Below the pieces are notes generated by a model that saw only the letters and a program-made list of their open reading frames with translations, was not told the origin of the DNA and did not search any database. DNA of 64,000 nucleotides from Haemophilus_A paraphrohaemolyticus_A (GTDB taxonomy: Bacteria > Pseudomonadota > Gammaproteobacteria > Enterobacterales > Pasteurellaceae), in NCBI RefSeq assembly GCF_003253115.1, contig NZ_QEQF01000002.1:124001-188000 (forward strand), in the 5' to 3' direction. Positions within the stretch are counted from its first letter, which is position 1. The number at the start of each line of letters is the position of its first letter. The position numbers and the translations under genes were made by a program. Positions 53,854 to 61,557 of the stretch are shown here, piece by piece.

Positions 53854-53869
53854 TAGCAAACGTTTGCGT
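53854..53869 (+). promoter_or_regulatory. PurR operator upstream of the purine permease gene
   Basis: TAGCAAACGTTTGCGT matches the PurR box ACGCAAACGTTTGCGT at 14 of 16 positions, with a perfect 12-bp central palindrome. A further half-site CCGTTTGCTT follows at 53872-53881. The box lies directly upstream of the -35 element. Repression in the presence of hypoxanthine or guanine is the known PurR mode. Confidence 0.85.
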
Positions 53870-53875
53870 AACCGT

Positions 53876-53904
53876 TTGCTTAAAAGGTTGCAAATCCGTA
53901 TAAT
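53876..53904 (+). promoter_or_regulatory. Promoter of the purine permease gene
   Basis: TTGCTT (53876-53881) and TATAAT (53899-53904) are separated by 17 bases. The ATG is 30 bases beyond, after a TTGAGG Shine-Dalgarno. Confidence 0.75.
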
Positions 53905-53934
53905 CCGCCTCAGTTTTTTTACTTTGAGGCTTAT

Positions 53935-55227
53935 ATGCAAACTTTACGTTATCCTGTTGATTCAAAACCTCCTTTCGGATTAACCCTTCTCTTAGCTCTT
54001 CAACATCTTCTTGCTGCACTTGGCGGCATCATCGCCGTTCCTCTTGTTATTGGCAACGTGTTAAAACTTCCAACGCCAGACACCATTGTACTTGTGAATG
54101 CTGCCCTCTTAGTTTCAGGCATTGTCACCATCATTCAATGCCGTGGGATTGGCCCTATTGGTTTACGTTTGCCAAGCGTAATGGGCACCAGTTTTACGTT
54201 TGTAGCGGCGGCATTGGCAATTGGTTTTAGTGAGCACGGTGTAGCGGGCATTTTAGGGGCTTCATTAGTGGGCTCATTGGTGATGATTATTGGTAGCTTC
54301 TTTATGCCTTATGTGCGTAAATTATTTCCACCAGTCGTAACTGGCGTAGTGGTGGTGATGATTGGTTTAAGTCTCATTCCTGTGGCGGTAGACTGGTTTG
54401 CAGGTGGTCAAAAAGGTGATGCTAATTATGCCGATCCCTCTAATCTTGCGATGGCAACTTTTGTGCTTGTGCTCGTGGTCATTTTGGTGCAATGGGGTAA
54501 AGGAATTTTCTCGGCTGCGGCTATCGTTATTGGGATGATGGTAGGTTATGTGGTGGCATTAACTTTAGGTTGGATCAACTTTGAAGCGGTTAAAAATGCA
54601 GAAATTGTTGCAATTCCTCAACCTCTGCACTTCGGTTTAGCGTTCCCAATTTCGGGGATTATTGGGATGTCGATTGCTTATTTAGTTACCATTGTGGAAT
54701 CAAGTGGTAACTTCTTAGCATTGGGTAATGCCACTCAAACAGAGATTACAGGCAAGCATTTACGCGGTGGCGTATTGTGTGATGGGGTAGGCTCAGCCTT
54801 TGCAGCAATTATGTCTACCACTCCATTTTCATCATTCGCTCAAAATATTGGTGTGATTTCATTAACGGGTGTGGCAAGCCGCCACGTCGTGACGGTAATG
54901 GGCGTATTACTCATTTTCGCAGGTATTTTCCCCTGGTTTGGGGCGTTAATTGTTTCTATACCAAGTCCTGTATTAGGGGGCGCTGGCTTGATGATGTTTG
55001 CAATGATTATCGCCGCTGGTATTCAAATGCTCGATAAAGTAGAGCGCTCAAAACGTAATGGTTTAATTATTGCTATTTCCATCGGCTGTGGTTTAGCAGT
55101 TACCACTCGTCCAGAATTGCTTGATAAATTGCCAAGTTTCTTTAAAGAAGTCTTTGGTTCAGGCATTACCGTAGGTTCTGTGTTAGCTCTTGTGCTTAAC
55201 CTAATTTTACCTAAAGATAAAGAGTAA
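53935..55227 (+). CDS. NCS2 family purine (xanthine/uric acid-type) permease
   Basis: The 430-residue inner-membrane symporter belongs to the nucleobase-ascorbate (NCS2) family. Motifs are LALQHLLAALGGIIAVPLVIG near residue 19, LRLPSVMGTSFTFV near residue 78, and SSFAQNIGVISLTGVASRHV near residue 301, which is characteristic of the xanthine/uric acid branch (XanQ, UacT, PbuX). The PurR box in front supports a purine substrate rather than uracil. The exact purine cannot be decided by reading. Confidence 0.88.
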   Translation: MQTLRYPVDSKPPFGLTLLLALQHLLAALGGIIAVPLVIGNVLKLPTPDTIVLVNAALLVSGIVTIIQCRGIGPIGLRLPSVMGTSFTFVAAALAIGFSEHGVAGILGASLVGSLVMIIGSFFMPYVRKLFPPVVTGVVVVMIGLSLIPVAVDWFAGGQKGDANYADPSNLAMATFVLVLVVILVQWGKGIFSAAAIVIGMMVGYVVALTLGWINFEAVKNAEIVAIPQPLHFGLAFPISGIIGMSIAYLVTIVESSGNFLALGNATQTEITGKHLRGGVLCDGVGSAFAAIMSTTPFSSFAQNIGVISLTGVASRHVVTVMGVLLIFAGIFPWFGALIVSIPSPVLGGAGLMMFAMIIAAGIQMLDKVERSKRNGLIIAISIGCGLAVTTRPELLDKLPSFFKEVFGSGITVGSVLALVLNLILPKDKE

Positions 55228-55296
55228 AATTATCAAAGCAATTGGAAAAATAGACTTGAAATCAGTTGGTTGAAACCTTATCTTAACGCCAACCGA

Positions 55297-55324
55297 ACAC
55301 CACTGATTTCTCGGTGGTGTTTTT
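55297..55324 (+). terminator. Terminator of the purine permease gene
   Basis: ACACCACTGA pairs with TCGGTGGTGT (one G-U pair) around TTTC, then TTTTT. Confidence 0.85.
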
Positions 55325-55357
55325 CTTTATTTAAATAATGTAAACAAGGAATTAATT

Positions 55358-55675
55358 ATGACTTTACAAGTTACCGATGCAACATTTGAACAAGAAGTAC
55401 TAAAATCTGATGTGCCAGTATTATTAGATTTCTGGGCACCTTGGTGTGGTCCTTGCCGCATGGTAGCCCCAATTTTAGATGAGTTAGCAGAAGAGTTTGC
55501 AGGTCGTGCGAAAATTGCCAAAGTGAACGTAGATGAAAATCAACAAGTGCCAGCCCAATTCGGTATTCGTTCAATCCCAACATTAATTCTTTTTAAAGAT
55601 GGTCAAGTGGTTGCAACACAGGTAGGTGCATTACCAAAATCTCAATTAGCGGCTTTTGTTGAACAAGCGTTATAA
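55358..55675 (+). CDS. trxA: Thioredoxin
   Basis: The 105-residue cytoplasmic disulfide reductant has the active site WAPWCGPCRM near residues 28-37 and the cis-proline segment IRSIPTLILFKDG near residue 70. AAGGAATTAATT precedes the ATG. It is a single gene between the purine permease and the haem locus, flanked by terminators on both sides. Confidence 0.98.
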   Translation: MTLQVTDATFEQEVLKSDVPVLLDFWAPWCGPCRMVAPILDELAEEFAGRAKIAKVNVDENQQVPAQFGIRSIPTLILFKDGQVVATQVGALPKSQLAAFVEQAL

Positions 55676-55695
55676 TTTCAGTAAAGATTAAATAA

Positions 55696-55729
55696 AAATA
55701 GCTAGGATTTATTTCCTAGCTATTTTTTT
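55696..55729. terminator. Bidirectional terminator between trxA and the haem receptor gene
   Basis: AAATAGCTAGGA (55696-55707) pairs with TCCTAGCTATTT around a 6-base loop. T7 follows on the plus strand and TTTTTATTT on the minus. Confidence 0.9.
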
Positions 55730-55743
55730 ATGTAGTTGGCAAA

Positions 55744-58032
55744 CTAGAAACGAATTTCAACCGCTCCTGCAAAATTGCGACCTGGGGCATAGAAACGTTC
55801 TAAGCCTTTGCGTTGTGGGTCAACGGCATCGGTTGTGCTGAATTGGTTGATGCCGCGTAATACGTCCCAAGTGTGGTATTTACGGTTTAGAATATTGTAG
55901 ATACCTGCACGCAGAATGACATGTTTATTGATTTTATAGAAACCGTACACATCGAATAAAGTAGCAGAACCATTTAGATATGGATAGGTTTTGATCTCTT
56001 TATAGCGACGAGATGAATAGTCAATAACTTGAGCATCTTTTGCTTTTTTCGCCCCTAAATAGGTCATTCTTGCGTTTAATCCCCAACGGTCTTCAGGATC
56101 TTCATAACCAAAACCTAAAATTACTTTAATTGGTTGAATAGAAAGCATGCTTGCTTCAGTGCCTTTTAAGCGACCTTTTGAATAACCTAAATTCGCCAAA
56201 AATTTCCAGCCTTCAGGAATAAAAGAAATCACCTGATCTAAGTTTGTTTTAGTAGTTAGTTCCACGCCCGAAACAGTGGCTCTATCAATATTAACCGCTT
56301 GTTGAGCAATTGTTGTATAGAACGGTTCTCCACTTCGAGAATCTTCAAAATAGTAAGAGTTAATTTTCTCAAAAAGAGATTCTTGCTCAGTTAAGAAGTT
56401 TTTATAACGACTATGGTAAACATTCAAATTATACGTACCAACAGAATGTTCGGCTTGAATATGAATTGAATTATTTAATGCTTGCTCCGCTTTTAATTTT
56501 GGATTTGGGAACCAGTTTCCTTGCGGATGCTCAAATGAGAAATACATCTCTGAAGCAGTTGGTACTCGATAACCGGTTGAAATATTGTAGCCGACTTTCC
56601 AAGTTTCATTAACTTGAGCATCAAGCCCTAATGAGCCGCTTACGCTTTGGAATGTGTTAGAAGCAGGTTTTGCGGAGCAAGCTCGGCAAGTTGCTTTTAG
56701 ATCTTGTGGTACAAGTTGATCCCAATCATAACGTACACCCAATTGGCTTGAGAAAATCTCATTCCAAATCACATTATCCTGTAATTGAGCCATAAAAGAG
56801 CGTGTTCTTACTGGGTGCTGGATACTTTCTTCAGTTCGTTCTCCAGTATAAAAAGTTTTGTTATTTTCATTTTCAAAATCTTTTTGTGAAACTGAAGTTC
56901 TTACTGTGAATTGGTGTGTTCCCCATAAAATATCTAAAGGTACAGAATCTACACGTAATGAAGCTCGTTTGAACTTGTTTTTCATATTCGTGGTTTGAAT
57001 TTCATCTGCTTTTCTTTCAGGTTTAAGAGGTTTTGGCCAGTAAGGTACTGAGAAATCATATTGCTGATTCCCTTTCGTATTTTCAGAACCAATTTCCGTT
57101 TTTTGTAAATCAATATCCGCTTTAATGTAGCTTAACAAGCGGTTATTTTCTGGAAAATATTCGTAAGCAAGGTTACTGTTATAACGCTTCCCAAAATCTC
57201 TGACTTCACGCCATGAACTTTGTGTCAAGCTGTAAGACTCTTCATCCACCCAATTGTTATCACGTTGAGCATTAAACGAGAGGCTTACTTTATGCGATGG
57301 CGTAATAAAATAGCCAAATTTTGCTAAATAACTGCGGTTTTTGTGTGTGGCAGGATCAGGTACACCACGTTCACGCCCCCGAATAGCCTCACCAGCGCCA
57401 TTACTTTTCATCTCATGACCATCACGATAAGAATAGAGTAATGCCATATCAAATTTTTCATCTTTATAGCCTACCCCTGCCGTATGTGTCCATTCACGGT
57501 TTTTGCTTGTATAACTATTTTTCAGCAATATCCCCCAGTTGTTTTCAGGGAAGACAATATCATCCGCCCCCAGCGTACGATAGTTAACCGAACCACCTAA
57601 TGAGCCACTGCCCGAATTAAACGAATCTGAACCTCGCATAATATCAATGCCTTGAACCAATTCAGGATCTATCGCTAAACGTGAGCTGTTGAAGTTGCCA
57701 TAACGGGCATAAAGAGAGTTTTCTTCAGAATCAGGTAAATTTACGCCATCAACGCTAATCCCTACACGATTACCCTCAACACCTCGCATTGCAAAACCTT
57801 TTGCTCGACGACCATTATCGCTAATCCCAACATCCGTTGTATAACGTACTAAATCGTGGTTATTCGCAATCAGTTCTTCTTGAATTGCCTTACGCGTTTT
57901 TTTAATTTGATTCGCTTTTACTTGCGTACCCTCTACATGCACAGTGCCAAGCGTTGTTTCTTCTTCTGCATAGCTATTTAATGCTACTGCAACACAGATT
58001 GCACCCAATGAAAGAGCAAATTGACGAGCCAT
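55744..58032 (-). CDS. TonB-dependent haemoglobin/haem-type outer-membrane receptor (HmbR-like)
   Basis: This 762-residue outer-membrane receptor has a signal peptide cut near residue 22 (NSYA). Its plug domain (about 30-160) contains AIQEELIANNHDLVRYTTDVGIS, RRAKGFAMRGVEGNRVGISVDG and RGSDSFNSGSGSLGGSVNY, typical of the haemoglobin/transferrin/lactoferrin receptor subgroup. The beta-barrel contains HPQGNWFPNPKLKAEQA and a C-terminal Phe (VEIRF). A CRAC disulfide loop near residue 445 resembles neisserial HmbR. Together with the hutX/hutZ neighbours, haemoglobin or haem is the most likely ligand; a transferrin-type ligand is possible. AGGTGAAAAT precedes the ATG. Confidence 0.88.
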   Translation of the reverse strand: MARQFALSLGAICVAVALNSYAEEETTLGTVHVEGTQVKANQIKKTRKAIQEELIANNHDLVRYTTDVGISDNGRRAKGFAMRGVEGNRVGISVDGVNLPDSEENSLYARYGNFNSSRLAIDPELVQGIDIMRGSDSFNSGSGSLGGSVNYRTLGADDIVFPENNWGILLKNSYTSKNREWTHTAGVGYKDEKFDMALLYSYRDGHEMKSNGAGEAIRGRERGVPDPATHKNRSYLAKFGYFITPSHKVSLSFNAQRDNNWVDEESYSLTQSSWREVRDFGKRYNSNLAYEYFPENNRLLSYIKADIDLQKTEIGSENTKGNQQYDFSVPYWPKPLKPERKADEIQTTNMKNKFKRASLRVDSVPLDILWGTHQFTVRTSVSQKDFENENNKTFYTGERTEESIQHPVRTRSFMAQLQDNVIWNEIFSSQLGVRYDWDQLVPQDLKATCRACSAKPASNTFQSVSGSLGLDAQVNETWKVGYNISTGYRVPTASEMYFSFEHPQGNWFPNPKLKAEQALNNSIHIQAEHSVGTYNLNVYHSRYKNFLTEQESLFEKINSYYFEDSRSGEPFYTTIAQQAVNIDRATVSGVELTTKTNLDQVISFIPEGWKFLANLGYSKGRLKGTEASMLSIQPIKVILGFGYEDPEDRWGLNARMTYLGAKKAKDAQVIDYSSRRYKEIKTYPYLNGSATLFDVYGFYKINKHVILRAGIYNILNRKYHTWDVLRGINQFSTTDAVDPQRKGLERFYAPGRNFAGAVEIRF

Positions 58033-58066
58033 ATTTTCACCTAAAATGTAAATAAGATATGAAACC

Positions 58067-58095
58067 AGTTTACGAAAATTTAATAAGTTTTACAA
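58067..58095 (-). promoter_or_regulatory. Candidate promoter of the receptor gene
   Basis: On the minus strand TTGTAA (58095-58090) and TAAACT (58072-58067) are 17 bases apart. The Fur-like box lies immediately upstream of the -35. Confidence 0.45.
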
Positions 58096-58097
58096 GA

Positions 58098-58116
58098 AGT
58101 ATTGAAAATCATTTTT
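58098..58116. promoter_or_regulatory. Candidate Fur box shared by divergent haem genes
   Basis: The 19-mer AGTATTGAAAATCATTTTT agrees with the Fur consensus GATAATGATAATCATTATC at 13 of 19 positions, including AATCATT. It overlaps the -35 of the lipoprotein promoter and abuts that of the receptor, so bound Fur could repress both when iron is plentiful. Confidence 0.55.
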
Positions 58117-58130
58117 ATTTGTTTTATTCT
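58102..58130 (+). promoter_or_regulatory. Candidate promoter of the lipoprotein-hutX-hutZ unit
   Basis: TTGAAA (58102-58107) and TATTCT (58125-58130) are separated by 17 bases. The ATG is 39 bases beyond. Confidence 0.5.
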
Positions 58131-58169
58131 AATTAAAATTTTTCTCTACTCTCAAAATAGGTCTTTACT

Positions 58170-59366
58170 ATGAATAAATTTAAACTCTCTCTCATCTATC
58201 TCTCTTGTTCTGTTTTTTTAGCTGCTTGTTCTTCAAGTTCTGGTGGCGGTTCTGATAATTCTGAACAAATTCGCCAAACTGAAACTGCTCTAACTAAAAG
58301 ACTGGTTGAATTAAATCAACAAGTAAAAGCAGCACAAACTCAAGCACAACAAGCGCAAGCTAAGTATGACGAAGCTCGTAAATTATCTAATGCTTCAGAA
58401 ACCCAAGCTGCCAAGCTAGCACTTGAAGTAGCAAATTTGAAAAAAGCTCAAACTGAACTAGCTCTTGCTCAAGCCGAACAAAGCAAAGCAAGTGCACAAG
58501 ATATTCAAAAATTAAAAGCTGATCTTGAAAAAGCTAATCAGTCTGTAAATGATGCAAATAAAACTATCGAAAAAGTCGCTGAAGAAAGCAAGAAAAAAGA
58601 AGCGGCTGCTCAAAAAAGAATTGAGGATCTTGAACGTTATAAAAATCTTCAAGATGCAGAAAAAGCAAGAATTCCAATTAGCCCTATAGCTTTTGGTAGT
58701 ATTAGTGGTTTAATGACAGATGAGATATCTGGAATCAATTTAAGTTTAAAAGATGGTAAAGAGGTTATATCAATTCCAACTTTAACTACCTATTATAAAG
58801 CAATTGTTGTAGCTGATGATAATGGTGCAAGAGAACAAAATTTATCAACTGCAGATTCTGATTTCAATACTTATTTAGGTAAGTCAGGAAATCAAATTCT
58901 CAATACTAATTTATTTGATAGAGATGTTTCCTTTGGCGTGTATTATTCTGATCCTTATAATACTCAAAAATCCGCTAAACTAATTTATGTGCAAGGTAAG
59001 CCTACAGACATGTCTCAAATTCCTAGTGGAAATGTTAAATATACAGGTGGATTGGCTTACATAAAAGATGGTCAACGAGCGGATTACGTTACTGATGAGG
59101 GCTTAACTGCAAATGCTGATTTCGCTAATAAAACTATTAGTATTGATGTAGAGAAAAAAGAAACAACTCGTAATGGATTAGAAATACCAGAAATGCATTT
59201 TGGTGGCAAAATTACAAATAATAGCTTTGCAGGCAACGTCAACAACATTAAGACCCAAGGTGGTTTCTTCGGCGAAAATGCAAGAATACTTTCTGGGGTA
59301 TTTACCAATGATAACGATAAATCACGCGGTGTATTTGGTGCAATTAAACAAGAGGCAGCTCAATAA
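58170..59366 (+). CDS. Surface lipoprotein with coiled-coil stalk and TbpB/HpuA-like barrel domain
   Basis: This 398-residue lipoprotein has a signal peptide ending in the lipobox LAAC (Cys at about residue 20), a Ser/Gly linker (SSSSGGGSDN), and a highly charged Ala/Gln/Lys helix-former from about residue 30 to 165 with heptad spacing. A beta-rich domain of about 220 residues follows. That domain has VQGKPTDMSQIPSGNVKYTGG near residue 278 and ends in GGFFGENARILSGVF and SRGVFGAI, the pattern that closes TbpB, HpuA and other Slam-dependent lipoprotein barrels. Position between a haemoglobin-type receptor and hutX suggests capture of haemoglobin or haem on the cell surface. No Slam gene is in view. 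The direct ligand is unknown. Confidence 0.8.
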   Translation: MNKFKLSLIYLSCSVFLAACSSSSGGGSDNSEQIRQTETALTKRLVELNQQVKAAQTQAQQAQAKYDEARKLSNASETQAAKLALEVANLKKAQTELALAQAEQSKASAQDIQKLKADLEKANQSVNDANKTIEKVAEESKKKEAAAQKRIEDLERYKNLQDAEKARIPISPIAFGSISGLMTDEISGINLSLKDGKEVISIPTLTTYYKAIVVADDNGAREQNLSTADSDFNTYLGKSGNQILNTNLFDRDVSFGVYYSDPYNTQKSAKLIYVQGKPTDMSQIPSGNVKYTGGLAYIKDGQRADYVTDEGLTANADFANKTISIDVEKKETTRNGLEIPEMHFGGKITNNSFAGNVNNIKTQGGFFGENARILSGVFTNDNDKSRGVFGAIKQEAAQ

Positions 59367-59387
59367 GTGGTAGGATTTTATTGAAAA

Positions 59388-59882
59388 ATGACAAATCTCA
59401 CAGAAAAGATCACCGCTTATATTGCGGAAAATCCACAGGCGATCACTCTTGATATGGCAGCTCATTTTGGGCTGCCTGAAGGTAAAATTTTAGTGGCACT
59501 GCCAGAACAATTTGTGCGTGTGTTTGAGGCAAATCGTGCCGAAGAGATTTTTGCCCAAATCGCCCAATGGGGCACGTTTACCACCATTATTGAAAAATGC
59601 GGTTCGATCTTTGAAATTAAAGATCGTTTCCCAGAAGGTATTGTAGGACGTGGCTACTACAATCTGAATATGAAAGGCGACCAAGGTGCACTGCACGGGC
59701 ATTTGAAATTAGATGGCATTGCTCAAATTGCCTTTGTTAGCCTGCCTTTCCGTGGTAAAGAGAGCTACAACATCGCTTTTATTGCTCATAACGGCGAAAC
59801 CATTTTTAAAGTATATTTAGGGCGTGATGAGCAACGCCAACTTTTCCCTGAACAAGTGGAAAAATTCAATGCCTTTCAATAG
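59388..59882 (+). CDS. hutX: Haem utilization cytosolic carrier HutX
   Basis: This 164-residue protein belongs to the HutX/HuvX family of cytoplasmic haem-binding proteins that pass haem to HutZ. Recognisable stretches are LPEQFVRVFEANRAEEIFAQI near residue 38, GSIFEIKDRFPEGIVGRGYYNL near residue 71, and HLKLDGIAQIAFVSLPFRGKESYNIAF near residue 104. It starts 21 bases after the lipoprotein stop, so they are probably one operon. Confidence 0.9.
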   Translation: MTNLTEKITAYIAENPQAITLDMAAHFGLPEGKILVALPEQFVRVFEANRAEEIFAQIAQWGTFTTIIEKCGSIFEIKDRFPEGIVGRGYYNLNMKGDQGALHGHLKLDGIAQIAFVSLPFRGKESYNIAFIAHNGETIFKVYLGRDEQRQLFPEQVEKFNAFQ

Positions 59883-59905
59883 GGATTTTTATTAAGGAGA
59901 AAATA

Positions 59906-60424
59906 ATGACTGCTCGTCAAGAAGTACTACAGAACCGCTTAGGACCACAAATTCAAGAGTTGAAGGAACAATGCCGTACGATTATGTTGGCAACCTTAGA
60001 TGAAGAAGGCAACCCAAACGTAAGTTATGCACCGTTTGTGATTCATAATGGCAAATATGTGGTGTTAATTTCAGAAATCGCTCGCCATGCCCGCAATCTG
60101 CAAAAAGTACAGAAAGTATCGTTGATGTTGATTGAAGATGAGAGCTTAAGCCGTCAAATTTTTGCCCGTAAGCGGTTAAGTTTTGATGCAACTTCGCAAG
60201 TGATTGATAAACTTTCAGAAGAAGGCCAGGCTTGTTTAGCAGAACTTAAAGCCCGCCACGGTGATTTAATTGATGAATTAGCACAAAATGCCGACTTTAA
60301 AATCTTTGGCTTCACACCAAGCCAAGGCTTATTCGTTAAAGGGTTCGGTCAAGCGTTCCAAGTGAGCCCATCTGATTTAGTGGATGTGGTGCATTTAGAG
60401 ATTGGTCATCTTAAAGAAGAGTAG
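59906..60424 (+). CDS. hutZ: Haem utilization protein HutZ/HugZ
   Basis: The 172-residue split-barrel (pyridoxamine 5'-phosphate oxidase-like) protein belongs to the HutZ/HugZ family that binds and degrades haem to release iron. The N-terminal RTIMLATLDEEGNPNVSYAPFV, the RHARNLQKVQKVSLMLIEDE stretch near residue 50, and the C-terminal His-containing HLEIGHLKEE (haem ligand region in V. cholerae HutZ) are present. AAGGAGAAAATA precedes the ATG. It closes the operon. Confidence 0.92.
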   Translation: MTARQEVLQNRLGPQIQELKEQCRTIMLATLDEEGNPNVSYAPFVIHNGKYVVLISEIARHARNLQKVQKVSLMLIEDESLSRQIFARKRLSFDATSQVIDKLSEEGQACLAELKARHGDLIDELAQNADFKIFGFTPSQGLFVKGFGQAFQVSPSDLVDVVHLEIGHLKEE

Positions 60425-60447
60425 AGAAAAGAATTTACTCAATGTAA

Positions 60448-60491
60448 AGGCTGGATGCTATATTTTGTAGCATTCAGCCTATTATTTTTTA
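60448..60491. terminator. Bidirectional terminator between hutZ and fdhD
   Basis: AGGCTGGATGCTA (60448-60460) pairs with TAGCATTCAGCCT (60468-60480), 13 bp with one G-U, then ATTATTTTTT. It overlaps the fdhD stop. Confidence 0.85.
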
Positions 60492-61298
60492 AATAATCAA
60501 TCGCCCAATTCCCGAATAAACCGTTGCTTTGCCTTTTCGGGTAAAGCCGAGTAAAGTCAATCCGTTTTCTTGTGCCATTTGGGCTGCCATTTCGGTGGTG
60601 GCGGAAATGGCGCATAGCATTTCAATGCCTGCTGCAACGCATTTTTGCACCATTTCAAAACTGGCTCGGCTGGTGACAAACACAAAGCCAAGTGGTTCGT
60701 TATTTGAAACGTACCAACCGATAAGTTTATCTAAAGCAACGTGTCTGCCGACATCTTCTCGAATGGCAAGTAATTCACCCTCGGGGCTAAAAAATGCGGC
60801 GGCGTGGCTTGCCCCCGTTTCTTTGGAAAGTTGTTGCATTTGTTCGAGTTGCTCAAGTGAGTGGTTAAAAATAAGTGGGTTGATATTCGACAAGCGGTCA
60901 GATTTTTTAGCTAAATTGCAACTCTGTTTTACCTGTTCTAATTGTTCAACGCCACAAATGCCACAGCCAGTTCTGCCTGTCATTGAGCGGCGTTTTTCTT
61001 TTAATTCAACAAAACGACGAGTGCTAATTTCTAATTGCACTTCAATACCATCGCATTGTCCAATAATATCGATGCCATAAATTTCTGATTTGCTAGAAAT
61101 AATTCCTTCCGAAAGCGAAAAGCCAATCGCAAAATCTTCTAAATTATTTGGCGTACACATCATCACCGCGTGAGAAATGCCGTTATAAACCAGAGCAACA
61201 GCAATTTCACTAATTAGGTTATCTTCGCACGGTTTGGCTGTTATGAGTTGATCAATTAAGGTTAAACGGGTAGCATTTATTTTGTGTAAAATATTCAT
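60489..61298 (-). CDS. fdhD: Formate dehydrogenase accessory sulfurtransferase FdhD
   Basis: The 269-residue protein passes sulfur from IscS to the molybdenum cofactor of formate dehydrogenases. The catalytic cysteines lie in GRTGCGICGVEQLEQ near residue 117. DFAIGFSLSEGII near residue 51 and AIREDVGRHVALDKLIG near residue 188 are conserved. A perfect uptake signal (60890-60899, minus-strand gene) lies within it. It is divergent from the formate dehydrogenase gene it serves. Confidence 0.95.
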   Translation of the reverse strand: MNILHKINATRLTLIDQLITAKPCEDNLISEIAVALVYNGISHAVMMCTPNNLEDFAIGFSLSEGIISSKSEIYGIDIIGQCDGIEVQLEISTRRFVELKEKRRSMTGRTGCGICGVEQLEQVKQSCNLAKKSDRLSNINPLIFNHSLEQLEQMQQLSKETGASHAAAFFSPEGELLAIREDVGRHVALDKLIGWYVSNNEPLGFVFVTSRASFEMVQKCVAAGIEMLCAISATTEMAAQMAQENGLTLLGFTRKGKATVYSGIGRLII

Positions 61299-61366
61299 AT
61301 ATTTTTTAATATTTAATTTTAATAAATAAGAATTATTCTCAATAATTTAATTTTAATAAATTAAAT

Positions 61367-61407
61367 TTTAAATAGATCAAAAAATAATTAGATTTATTAA
61401 ATTTACT
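61367..61407 (+). promoter_or_regulatory. Candidate FNR-dependent promoter of formate dehydrogenase
   Basis: TTTAAATAGATCAA (61367-61380) fits the FNR consensus at eight of ten positions with a perfect ATCAA half. TTTACT (61402-61407) would be the -10, placing the box near -41, the class II position. The start codon is 150 bases beyond. The whole 259-base spacer is AT-rich and also must drive fdhD on the other strand. Confidence 0.35.
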
Positions 61408-61557
61408 AAAGATGGGGTATGGTTTATTATAGCCAAAGGTAAAATAATTGTTAAATAATACAACTCGATACAATTGGGGTTGTAATATGACGATGTATTT
61501 TACATTTTAAACATCACATTGGCAAAATGTTGCTAATGTTACTAGTAGGAGTGATTT

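Noticed and set aside
53907..53930. GCCTCA/TGAGGC dyad that could hide the Shine-Dalgarno of the purine permease
   Set aside because: The predicted transcript starts at about 53911, so most of the 5' arm would not be in the RNA.
61322..61344. Fur-like sequence upstream of fdhD
   Set aside because: About 11 of 19 matches in a stretch of pure AT-rich DNA is close to what chance gives. No iron link to fdhD is expected.
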